A stretch of 64,000 bases of DNA from positions 56,821 through 120,820 of the forward strand of contig ML976739.1 of the NCBI GenBank assembly GCA_010015655.1. The letters run 5' to 3'. Within the stretch, counting starts at the first letter, position 1, and each line of letters starts with the position of its first letter. The position numbers were made by a program, and so were the translations under genes. The DNA comes from Bimuria novae-zelandiae CBS 107.79 (Eukaryota; Ascomycota; Dothideomycetes; Pleosporales; Didymosphaeriaceae). Shown here piece after piece: positions 22,660 through 33,100 of this stretch. The notes beneath the pieces are model-generated. The model ran no database searches and had not been told where the DNA came from. It saw only the letters and a program-made list of their open reading frames with translations.

Positions 22660-23634
22660 TTATTTCACGTGTTTCGTGATATAAAGCGTTGAAATGGCTG
22701 GTTCGCTTGTTTCGTGAAGCCTTGTAACGAGCTTTTTCCTTTTGCTCGTACTCTCGGTTTCAATCTCCGTTTCTAGCAAGAGTGTGGTGGAGAGATCTAC
22801 AGTTTCGACTGTATCCGTGATGACCGCGTTCAACATCTCCACGATAAGCGTCCCGGGACCGGTAACGGTGGCGGTCAATTGAACCTCTCGCTGCGTTGTG
22901 ATGATTTTTGTGACGACAAAGACTTCCCACACCTCCTGGTATCTGACATATTCCATGCTCTCGTCATCTTGCACCATGCACACCTTGATGTCGACATCGG
23001 ACGGCGTATCTCCAGCAGTCAAAGACTGCCAGGGCGCAAGCCAATATGTCATCATTCTCTTCACTGTTGGCGCAGGAGTAATCAATGAGGAGGCGGTCGT
23101 GATTGGGGTTGGTGTTGCCAACGTGAATCCGCATTCGCTTGAGAAGGTGATCTCCTAGTCGCATTCTGACACCGTAATCTTTGAAGCAATTCTAGTGAAT
23201 ATAGTGGTGCAAACGGTAGTCTCTGTCGGCACGTATACTGTCTCACAACGCCCTGTGCCGGCAGAGATGATTTCGTATTCAATGGAGCGATTCAGATATG
23301 GTGCATTTGTCGATATAGGTTGAAAAGCTATCGGTGGGCCCACGCACCAAGTCATCTCTGGAAGGTAAGATGTAATGACCTGGCTTTGCATAGTAATCTC
23401 AACGGCGGTTGCATTCGGTGAAGGGTAGAGTAGACCGTATATTGATCGGGTCGGGGCTGAGCATTGTTCGGTGAAGGTGTAGTTTAAGCTAGCGTTATGA
23501 TCGTTGTCCAGTCGCTTCTCGTACTGCTTCGATGCATCTACTGCCTCGTGTCGGAAGCCATTGTTTCTTGCTGTTATACCTCGAAACCGTCCTATCGTGA
23601 GAAGAATCGTAAGGATATGTGGGAACGTAGGCAT
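22660..23634 (-). pseudogene. Secreted-type protein gene interrupted by an in-frame TAG
   Basis: Reading from ATG 23634, a signal peptide (MPTFPHILTILLTIG...) and a possible Kex2 site (YEKR) lead into a Thr/Cys-containing domain with TETTVCTTIFTRIASK and TVSECD. A TAG follows at 23157-23155. The same frame then continues without interruption to 22660 (EITFSSECGFTLATPTPITT ... SLITPAPTVKRMMTYWLAPW). Both halves look like one fungal secreted family, so the stop probably replaced a sense codon such as CAG or AAG. An 84-nt stop-removing intron (23155-23238, GTATAC..CTAG) is formally possible but would delete the conserved-looking Cys segment. Without it the protein would be 159 residues. Function unknown. 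Confidence 0.6.
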
Positions 23635-24168
23635 ATTGAAAGTTGTTGACACGTCGCCAAGAGTAGCAGGGTGCAGAGTTGGAATAAGCAGAAGTTCGGC
23701 CCGGGGGCGCCAGGTATCCCTAGAGCCAGGGAGATAATTCGATCATGCCGTGATCATGTTGTTGCGTCGCTCCTGGAATGAGTGACTTCGCTTCTAGACC
23801 GCGCATCCAGATGTCCCTTGATTGATCATCTGTGGAACGCCTGCAGTACGGCATCAGAATGATCCATCTGTGCAGTATCCTATTTAATATGCTGTAAACA
23901 CTGATTTTGCTCCCTCCATGAGATAAGTGGGTTATGCAGTCCAGGTGTTGTTACTATACAGATCGCAACACGCATCGCTGTGCCGTGCTTCAAAGCTAAC
24001 TTTCAGTTTCCGATGATTCAGATATCTTGATTGATGATTGATGGAACATCAACAGGTGTTGCCCAGTATAGTTAATACAATGGTTGATATCTATGCGTAA
24101 ATGGCAATGTATGTATACTTTAGTGCTTCACAATATCGCCATTCGTTGAGTTTTGAGCAGGAACGTAT
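23635..24168. other. Intergenic, nothing identified
   Basis: Contains the upstream region of the interrupted secreted gene and the 3' flank of the dehydrogenase gene. No supported feature. Confidence 0.4.
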
Positions 24169-25323
24169 CTATACAAGGCGGTGTAATAGGTCCTTTCCAT
24201 CAATATACCGCTCTAGATTTTCTGCCGTCTCTTCGTACCAGGTGCGCAATGTGCCCTCTTCGACATATCCCATGTGCGGCGTTAACAGAACTCTGCTCTT
24301 GCCCTCCTCATCCCAATCTTCGCACCGCCACGGGCTATCTGCAGGCAGGGGCTCGATATCGAAGACATCTAGCGCCGCACCGCGTATGCGACCCTTTCGA
24401 AGCGCGTCTAGTAACGCAGCTTCCTCTACAAGCGGTCCCCTCGAAGTGTTGATCAGGAGCGTGGAGGGTTTCATCCACCCCAGTTCATGTGCGCCAACAA
24501 TACCTCGCGACCGCGCGCTCAACACGTAATGCAGACTGACCACATCAGCGGACCTGAAAAGTTCTTCCTTCCCTACGACCTTGAACGTATGCTCGTCCTC
24601 TTCTACAATGCCGCCACCTTTCACAGGCACGCCCACCTCGTCCGCTAATTCATCCGCTCTGGCCTGTGTCAGATTTGCGCTCCAGCACACGATCTTCATC
24701 CCCCAAGCTAGCATGCCCACCCTTGCGACCAGCGCGCCTATCCGCCCAAACCCTACAAGTCCGAGCGTCTTACCCTGCAGCCCGATGGCGAGCTCAGTCT
24801 GCCACCCCGCGGCGACACCCTTCCCCTTGACCACCGCATCGTCCGCCGCAATGTTCCGCGCCAGCGCGAGTATCATGGCCCAAACATGCTGCGTCGTCGG
24901 GTGGCCTCCGCCTTTCTTGATATCGATACTCGCGCGGGCGGACGCGCCGCTGCCTTTCCCGTCTGTCCTGCCTTTCCCGGGTGCGGCAACTAATTGTATG
25001 CCTAGCTCTTTCATGGTGGCTTTGTCGAAGGTCTCGAACTGGCCGCCTGTAGCGAATATCACGTCTAGGTTTGGGAGCTGGCGTAGGAGAGCGCCGGGGA
25101 GCGGGGTGCGCTCGCGCATGGTGGAGAGGGCGGAGAAGGGGCGGAGGCGGTCGATCAGGGCGTTGCGGTCGGCATCGGTGGTCTGGGGGTGTGTGTATGA
25201 GGGGAGGGTGTCGTTGAAGGTTGTGACTTCCAGTTTGGAAGAGTCGATTGCGGAGAAGTGCTGGGCTGCTATGTTGTGGTAGTCATCTAAGATGGCGAGT
25301 TTAACGGGCGCTTGGGGGGCCAT
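24169..25323 (-). CDS. D-isomer-specific 2-hydroxyacid dehydrogenase
   Basis: Single-exon gene, 384 residues, starting MAPQAPVKLAILDDYHN. NAD-dependent oxidoreductase of the D-2-hydroxyacid dehydrogenase family, acting on 2-keto/2-hydroxy acids in the cytosol. The dinucleotide-binding Rossmann motif GLVGFGRIG lies around residue 185. The catalytic Arg is in LINTSRGPLVEE, the Glu in ALDVFDIEPLP, and the His in LLTPHMGY, all in the family order. An insertion rich in Gly/Lys (about residues 120-140) precedes the helix TQHVWAMILALARNI. The exact substrate (glyoxylate, hydroxypyruvate, 2-ketoisocaproate or other) cannot be told. Confidence 0.9.
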   Translation of the reverse strand: MAPQAPVKLAILDDYHNIAAQHFSAIDSSKLEVTTFNDTLPSYTHPQTTDADRNALIDRLRPFSALSTMRERTPLPGALLRQLPNLDVIFATGGQFETFDKATMKELGIQLVAAPGKGRTDGKGSGASARASIDIKKGGGHPTTQHVWAMILALARNIAADDAVVKGKGVAAGWQTELAIGLQGKTLGLVGFGRIGALVARVGMLAWGMKIVCWSANLTQARADELADEVGVPVKGGGIVEEDEHTFKVVGKEELFRSADVVSLHYVLSARSRGIVGAHELGWMKPSTLLINTSRGPLVEEAALLDALRKGRIRGAALDVFDIEPLPADSPWRCEDWDEEGKSRVLLTPHMGYVEEGTLRTWYEETAENLERYIDGKDLLHRLV

Positions 25324-25578
25324 TGTACAGGTTGGAATAAGACGGGGGAGTTTGGGAGAGAGTGTGGAGGTTTGTGAGAGACATAGGTGTAGGATGTAAG
25401 CACGTGCTGCAAACGGGCGGTTTTGACATGACGCGGGAGGTTCATGAGCATCCCCGCGGCCGGGTTGCGACTGCGGGGTGCTGGCAACTAATGTGGAGGT
25501 GCGGTTGGTGTTCCGGAAAAGCGACGGTTACGCGGAAAAAGCTAGCAGCACACTACATTTCAACTTGCTTAGCTATAG

Positions 25579-25731
25579 ACCTCTCTCGCGTAAAAGATAA
25601 AAGTAGGCTATAAAGGCTAGAGGTATAGCAGAAAACGTAATAAGGTAACTCTAGGATAGGTAATATAATAACTAAATTTTAGTCACTAACGTAGTATTGT
25701 ATAGCTAGCTTTCAGCTTTACGCGAGAGGAC
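25579..25731. mobile_element. Small A/T-rich inverted-repeat element (MITE-like, family C)
   Basis: Left end CCTCTCTCGCGTAAAAG is matched by the reverse complement of the right end, giving CCTCTCGCGTAAAG. Shorter inverted matches run inward (AGGCTATA with AGCTATAC). The 150-bp body is A/T-rich and non-coding. The ends differ from those of families A and B. Confidence 0.6.
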
Positions 25732-25786
25732 ATTCTTGGAGCTGATTTCAGCTCCGCTCGAGACACGGGACCAAGACAACACGAAA

Positions 25787-25825
25787 TAAAACTGTTTAAT
25801 CTAGCCTCATACCTACACAATTGTG
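25787..25825. repeat. Fragment of MITE family A (right end)
   Basis: AAACTGTTTAATCTAGCCTC followed by ATACCTACACAATTGTGC resembles the right end of the element at 8266-8385, with C-to-T type differences. The left part is missing. Confidence 0.45.
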
Positions 25826-26367
25826 CTGAAATTATTAAAAAACTATAGCTTACCACCGCTCAAGTGTGAGTTAACACCTTTCTTTCTTTTATAATTATAC
25901 ACGCCCTTTTCTCGCTCGACACGCATTCGATCGAACCTGGGAAAAGTCACAGTCACGCAGTTTGCACATCGAGAAAAAATAGAGGTGTGACATTCACTAC
26001 CGACCAGCCCTTGGCTCCACCTTCGTAGTCGGTATGCGACACTCCATCCTCTGAGTATATAATGAATCCAGTAGCATTAGCTCCCATGGAAGAATACTAC
26101 AACAGCTCTGCTTCTTCATGTGAGAGGTCATTTACATGGTGGCTTCTGTAGCCGGCGCAGCAATAAACGACGCCCGTCCTCCCACGCCTGTATAGCCTCC
26201 GTGTATTGGTTTCGAAGATTAGTGGACGCCGCATCCGATGAGCAATCTGGGTGATGGGCCTGTGTCGAACTTTCGGGCTCTTGGAGCGAGGATTGACTGC
26301 TCCAAGTTTCCCTACACCAAGGTTATGAGTTTGATTCGAAAGACGAGTAACGAAGATTAAGGTTGAC

Positions 26368-28597
26368 TTAATCTTCATCGAAGATCTGGAGAACGTTGTC
26401 CAAGATTGTAATCACGACACGAGCTTGAAGCCCAGCATCGGCCATGTTACCCCCCTGATGAGGTCCCATTACAGAAGGCCTGAAAATGTTAGCTCCAGCG
26501 AGATTGAGCAGATGCATGCATATGCTTACGCCCAACAAATACCAAGATTGGCAGCACTCATGCGATTGACTTCCGAAGACTGCTCCACTCGCCGTAGATG
26601 GAGCATCAACGCTCGAAGCGTGGCGTAGTTGGGATCCGGAAGTGCGTTGATCAGCGCATGCATCGAGTCCCGCCGCATTGTGTCATCATCAATGCGAGCT
26701 GCATCGATGAATTTGGAATAGAAATCCCGTGTCAACAGAGGATCGGGAAGCTCGCGGAAAAACTGTTTCAACAGACCGGCAACACTATTGACGTCGTGTT
26801 GAAAGGCTTCAGGGTTACGGAAATCAACCTGTGTGGCGTCTGCATCAAGCATCAGCGACAGAATGTGAGACATGTGTGGATAACCTACCACTGTCGAACA
26901 AAGCCTTCATAGCCTGAATGTGAGATGTAGTGCCAGGAATACGATAAATGCCCTCGACTTCCAGGCCGTACAGATCCACAGCCTGTATGCACTGATACAC
27001 CACTAAGGGTACCGGGGAGCCATCTCTAGCGAACAACTGGTCTAGACTTACGCCAAAGACTGGATTCACTGGAGCGCTGTGCAGTACTCCACTAGACTGT
27101 TGTGCTGTTATTTGGGCGATAGGGCTTCTGGGATAGTCGCCTTGTGAATAGGGGTTCTGCGCAGCGGGGGAGAAATTGGAAGTTCCGTAATGTGACTGTG
27201 GATGTTGCGGCTGTTGTTGCTGAGATGGTTGGTGATGGCCTACCGTGTGACTTTGATGACTTGCTTGTTGGACCGGTTCTAAAGGTGGGGCGGGAGTCTG
27301 GTAGTTTCCGGTCGACGAGGCGCACTCGGGCTGCTGTAATGCAAAGGAAGGCGGAGCCTGATTCTGCATCTGCATTGATGTCCGGCGGCCTCCGCTGGTA
27401 GCAGCAGATGGGGTCGGCTGGGCCTGTGTGGAAGCTTGTGTGGGATGTTTCACGTACTGCACCTCCGAGCGCACCGACGGTACCTTGGAGGCATGCTTTA
27501 GCATATAATCGTCAAAGTCCCGCTCGTTGTTGATCTGGTAGATGAGCTGATTGATGCTGGGAGGCGGCGTAGCTGTGCTTCCCTTGAGCGGTTGAGGGCT
27601 TACAACTTGTCCGTTGTTGACGACAAGTTTCTCATTGAACGAGGCTACAAGAGTAAGTAGGTAGCACGTGAAGTCATAGGCGGACCTACCATATTTCTGC
27701 ATTTCCATGGTAAGGGCGGCATCGATCTCCTTTGTGAGATCGACCATTGCAGCCACGGCCTGGGGGCGCGTGGTGGACAGCAGTTCTTTGCGGTAAGCCT
27801 GGGCGGTCTGCACTTTGGAAGCGTAGTCTTGATCGGCGGCCTGGACTTTGCGTTGCAGGTCCTCCTCGTGCTGAGCAGCCGACTTGGGGCCTTTTAATCC
27901 AAATTTCCTACCCGCGCCAGTGTCACCTGTCTTGACGCGATCCAGGTCTTCGGCGAGCTGGTCGTACTTGGCTTTTGCCTTCTCGGCCAGCTTTTCGGCG
28001 TCCTGGACTTTTTGCTCGGCAGCTAGGCCCTGTTGCTTCCACGTTTTCCGGCTGGCGTCCATCTTGTTCGCCAGCTGCAGCAAGTTTTCGTGCATGGCGT
28101 GAAGAGCAAGACCAAACTGCGTGCCATTGTCGCCAATGCGCTCGTTGACGTGCAATACCAGCTCGAACTGGGCTTGGTAGCTCTCATGGCGGCCGTCTGC
28201 CTTGCGAATGCTGTCGAGCGTCGAGCGGGAGAGCTTCTTCAGGCTGTTGGCATGCTCCTGTGCTCTGGTCAGCGCTGTTTCGCCCATTCTGTACATTGAA
28301 ACGCACCTCTTCCATGGCACCGCGGCGTTTCAGGAAATTGGCAAAGTCTCGGGCGCTGGCTATGCTGCTTTTGAGCCGATTGAGCAGAGTGACTACCCCG
28401 ATATCGGATTGCAACACGTCGTTCACCTTCTGCTGCACTTGCGCGTCTGGGGCGTCCTGGGGTTGGGGGACAGGCGCGGCCGCAGCCTGACCGTCCTCGG
28501 GCTCTCTGCTGGCATCGTGGGCATGGGGGGTCGTGTCGAAGTCCGGATTGAAGCTCTCGGTGCTCTCCATTGGGGGCAGCGAAGGTGGAGCGGCCAT
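26368..28597 (-). CDS. rgd1: RGD1-type F-BAR and RhoGAP protein
   Basis: GTPase-activating protein for Rho-family GTPases at the cell cortex. Five exons: 28307-28597, 27690-28257, 26889-27644, 26530-26839 and 26368-26479, giving 678 residues. The F-BAR (FCH) domain starts near residue 65 with FANFLKRRGAMEE joined by splicing to EHANSLKKLSRSTLD. Its coiled-coil part runs to MQKYASFNEKLVVNNG. A Gln/Pro-rich linker follows. The RhoGAP domain (from about residue 455) has the catalytic arginine in EVEGIYRIPGTTSHI and the FFRELPDPLL block. It continues to RMSAANLGICWAPSVMGPHQG, where most relatives have FGP. Intron 2 is 45 bp, a multiple of three and stop-free. The start at 28597 is the first ATG in frame. 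Confidence 0.92.
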
Positions 28598-28919
28598 GGC
28601 AGGCAAAACTGTCGTTGACTCCGGGTAGCGTTGGCGGCGACGTCGGTGATGATGTAGCTACACTAAGCGCGGAGGCCGCGTCGCGTGTGGAGGCGGGGCG
28701 CGCTTGCCTCGACGACGACATACACTCGCTCGTAAAGCTGAATGCTGGCTGTGCACAACTACCATCGCAATCGAAGTTCAACCTTTGCATTGTCTATTCT
28801 GCGGTTACTTATCACGTTTTCCTGCTAGGAACTTTCTACTTATACCCGAGAGGAGGGTAGCTACTGTCTGCATCTGTTGGAGTTGCGACGCTCTACCCCT
28901 CCTCTGTCACAACTGCACG
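28598..28919. promoter_or_regulatory. Divergent promoter RGD1 / PNPOx-like gene
   Basis: A 322-bp spacer between divergent start codons; it should hold both promoters. No specific site identified. Confidence 0.5.
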
Positions 28920-29816
28920 ATGCCTCCCCACAATGGCCTGCCCGAAGAGGTGGCCGTGTGCCTCCAGAATGCCCGCTTCGTACGCATACATTGCCCTACC
29001 TACTACCCCCGCGCCTTCCAGCTGACCCCGCCAACAGCTCCATCTCGCGACGGCATCCAACAATGCAGGTCACCCATAGCTCCATTCACGAAACGAGTCT
29101 GCTCCAAGTAAATAAGGAACAGACTTTCTTTTGCATGATTTCGCCAACTCCCACTTTACGCAGACCCGCGCTGACCGTTCACCAAGGTCCCCCACATCTC
29201 CCTAATGAACTACACCTACCTACCCTCAACGCCCTACTCACCGCACCCAACCATCATCATGACCACGCCCCCCTCCTCGCAGAAGACGCACAACCTCGAA
29301 TCAAACCCTCTCGTCTCGCTGCTCGTCCACGACTGGGTTTCCCACCGTCCACCCACCCTCGACCAATCTGCTCGCTCACCCTCGCCGTCGCGCCCGAATC
29401 CTCGCTCTGGATCCCTCGCGGAGCTCCTGCTGGGCATGAACACCGCTTCTCTTAGTAGGATCAGTACTACCATCAATGGCCTCGCGCAGATAGTACCGAG
29501 TGGTAGTGCGGAAGAGGAGTGGTACAAGGCACAGCATCTGGCAAACAACACCTTTGGTCCGAGCGAGGATTCTTATTCGAGCTCTCCTGTTGCCGGTGGC
29601 GGCGGCTTATGGGGTGGAGGTGGTCTGGAACGCCAGCGCCTGAACGACGAAACTGCTGAAGGTGACGGCGGTACGCGTTGCTACGTCGAGGGCGAAGAGG
29701 TCAGGGTCGTCGTCGTGCAGATCCGGGATGGAAGGATAGCCGATTGGAAAGGACAGGTGCGAGATTGGGTCGTTGGAGAGGAAGCCGGCTCAACCTTGCT
29801 GAACGGCACTCGATGA
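28920..29816 (+). CDS. PNPOx-like FMN-binding split-barrel protein (YPR172W/YLR456W family)
   Basis: Rebuilt exons: 28920-28979 (MPPHNGLPEEVAVCLQNARF), 29038-29064 (LHLATASNN) and 29187-29816 (VPHISLMNYTYLPS...), 238 residues in total. The joined sequence matches the pyridoxamine-phosphate-oxidase-like family of fungi. Features are the NARF-LHLAT strand, PHISLMNYTYL, the IIMTTPPSSQKTHNLESNP block and VSLLVHDWVSHR. The second intron works only with a GC donor (AAT then GCAGGT) and an AAG acceptor preceded by a CTGAC branch. A GT donor two bases later shifts the frame and ruins the conserved PHISLMNY. Biochemical role uncertain; FMN binding is inferred from the family. Confidence 0.82.
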
Positions 29817-30108
29817 GCTTGCACCATCACTTGCAATCTCCCATGCCAGATGACGATTAGTCGTGGTTGAATGCTCTACTGTAACCAGTTGGCCCTTCTA
29901 TGTGCACTGTACGATGTCGAATCAAAACGTTAGTTAGTCCCAAAGCACACAGGCAGCACACACATCGTAATGCCAGATAGTCTGTTAAAGCCAAACATTT
30001 ACACCCACACATTCTACCGTCTTATCCTGACTCCGTCGCTATGCTAAAATCCCCCCAGCCCAAAACAAAGACTCATGGACAAAAGCCTGCGCCACCCTTT
30101 GCCCGCCC

Positions 30109-33100
30109 TCAGGCTCTCCTGGCGCTAAATAAATTGAGACTGATAGCCGTTTCGTTCCCTCCGGCGTTCCCTCCACTGTCTGGCAAAATTTCCCACCTAT
30201 TCAAACTATACGGAACAGCCTTCACATCCGCCCTCTCCTGTCTCCTAGTGCTGCTTTTCGCTGTCATCATTGGTTGGCTTTGGTTCGACGCTGTCCTATG
30301 CGGCTGTCCCCCAACTTGGCGTTGTTGAGCCATAACCTGCATCTGCTGCATCTGCTGCATCTGCAGACTTTGGCTATTCTGTCCATTAGACCCCTGACGC
30401 TGAAGTTGTTGTGAAAGTATTTTGTGAGACTGCTGATGCTGCGGATATGCGAAACCGCGTCCCGGTGGGGCTTGTGCTTGTTGTTGACTCGACGGTCGTT
30501 GCGACGACGTGGCTCCGGCACCAAAATGTGCCATTGGCGCTTGCGCTTGGGCGGTAGTTGGCGTCTGGCTCTGGGGAGGGGAAGCCATTGTTTGATTAGC
30601 CGACCTTATTAGACCGAGCCAACCATCATGCTGCGAGTCAGTCCCGAAAATGAAGGTACTTCGACTGTCTTTGCTGCATCTCGTGCATGCAAGACGAAGT
30701 AAGCTTTTGCGAACTTCTTCGGATACGTGATCAGACAGTAACGCCGCAACGTCGAAGATGTATTGGGTAGTTGAGGGGAAGCTTCTTAGGTGTGGATGAG
30801 TGAACAAGTTTCGAAGGTTCCACATGAGTGCGGCTTGATGCTGATGGTTGGCCTTCGATACCAAAGCGGGCGCCCGATAGACTACAAGGCGAAGTAAAAT
30901 ATGCAGCCTAAGACACCTTAGCATTTTAGAGACAGTAATGTCAATACAGGTGAGCTTACCAAGTGCATAGTTTCACAGTCAATTCCTTGTCGTCGACCAT
31001 AGTCACTCCTCCAGGTCCTACGGCTCGAGCGTGCAACTGATGTAGTGCGTCCGCGATCCCTCTGAACCTTTCCACGAGAGTAGTAAGAAGAGATACCTGT
31101 ACATCCCCTGCACCTTCAATGGTAGTTGCACAGATGACATCTAGAAGTCGGGGAATGCAAGGGGGTTCGTCCAGATGGTTAGCGCCTTTGTCGGCTAAAC
31201 TTGGATCACACAAGAAGGCTGACAAGCTAACAATCTCTTCTTCTGCACGCTCCCGGATCTGCAAATGTGAGCGGCTGAAGCTAAGCAAAGAATACTGCTT
31301 ACCAAAATCTTTAGAGCTGCATCTGACCCAGACAAAAGGTCTAGCAGGTAGCCATGATCGAGCTCAAGGCTCCGGCTCAGAAGTTTGATGAAAGCAGCGG
31401 GGAAGCTCTCAAAGGGGTTTTCCGCGGATGGAATAGCACTGAACAGGTCTCGGAGTTTCAGCTGGCAAAAAGGCAACGAAAGCTGGTCTGCCATGCGGAA
31501 GATTGCGGTAGCCTGCTGATCACAAGGCATCTTTGACAGGTCTAGTTATTGTCAGTTCTGTTTTCGAGATACGGTCAATCGGATGGATGGCGACAGTGGC
31601 TTACTCATAACGCTACGAGGATCCATGATTCGATCGAGCACGGACGTAACGCGAGCGCGCAGGGCATCATTAGAAGTCCGTCCGGGTATTTCTAACAAGA
31701 ACGAGACACTTTGCAAATCGACAATTGCAAAATGTCGAATCACGCTCAAAACCCGATCATCCAATAGAAGATTGAACGAAACATCTTCGGTTTGGTCTTC
31801 AGGAATACCAGTACTCAACTGGAATGCCTCTTTGATCAATTCCAGTAAAGCACTGTCTTGCTTTCGGCAGAAGAGAACCTGTCGCATACGGAACTGATAT
31901 GCTTGATAGCGTTGCAGGCTGATCAAGTCGTCATGTGGAAGAACGTTATCCAAGCCTCGGACCGCAATGCGGAATGAATCGACGGGGCGGTCCCGCTGTA
32001 AGCGGCGCACATGATCCAGTATTGTCTCAAGAAAGTGAGGCATAGTCAAACATCCAGAAACTATCAGCGGAGGCAGTGCGACAAATAGTGCGCGCTGCTC
32101 ATGGCTTGCCAATGCCGAATGCAGCCAAGAAGTCAGTACCGTACGGAAAGTACGTTCTTCAAATATTTGCAAACGGCGCAACCACGCTGTGAGGTTTCCA
32201 GTAGGACGAATGCCTTGGCAGCTTCGCTCCTCGATATAAGACACGATCTTTACGAGGACTCGGTTCATCGTTTGCCAGTCCATGTTGTTGCCACTGGATA
32301 AAATGCGCTCTATCTCCTCCTCAGGACCTGACCGGACGTTGCTCTCAGCCATGGTGTCCGACGCAGGTGAACAGACGACGTGGGAGTTCCTCTGTTCGTA
32401 ACGGCCAAGATCGTATTCCAACATCTGCATGAGTTGCGAGTCGACATGGTCCAATTGGAAGAGAGGGCCCAGACTAAGCAGTAGATCCCTTTCCGGGAGG
32501 TGCAGCGCTCTGATGGCGGTATACCTAGTGACCACTCTCTCAAAAAGTGTGTCAAAGGCACCTATGGCTTTGAATGCTTTGAAATGATAACAAAGAGTGT
32601 CAATTGAAGCACTCAGGACATGATGATCGTATGAGGTCGCAACGATCCCAACAACGTCTGCTAGAATAGGCAAATCGTTGAAGTTTTCGAGATAACTTCG
32701 GACGACTTCAAAGTAAGCTGGCGAAACCGTGCAAATCGGGCTTGTTATATTGATGTCGTAATCTTTGCTAGATCCACTTTCCAGAGTCAGAATCGCTGAT
32801 ACAGGAGTCTAGGGGCTTACCAGTCAACAGGTTCAACCGCTGAAGCAACTTGCCGTCGCAACCACATAGCTAGTTCAAGACATATTGTCCGACTCAGACG
32901 ATTGGTATCAAGAGTTGTTCGGCAATCGAAACCAGATTCCAATCGCGAACAATCTGTCAGCTGTCGTAGAATAGTCTCTTTCGTCTCAAAGATTAGTTCT
33001 TCTTCCATGGCGACCGGATAAGATGTGCTGCGCAACATGGTCCTTCGCAAATTCAATACTTGGGTAGATAGGCCGGTTAGCGGAATTTCCGTAAGAAGAC

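Larger units (their letters stand above)
25324..26367. other. Intergenic region with two repeat elements
   Basis: A 1-kb spacer that becomes strongly A/T-rich between about 25550 and 25880. It contains an inverted-repeat element (25579-25731) and a fragment resembling the right end of family A (25787-25825). No gene is supported; the open frame on the minus strand at 26097-26378 looks accidental. Confidence 0.5.

Noticed and set aside
26097..26378. Minus-strand open frame of 93 codons beyond the end of RGD1
   Set aside because: It overlaps the RGD1 stop region in another frame and has no recognisable feature.
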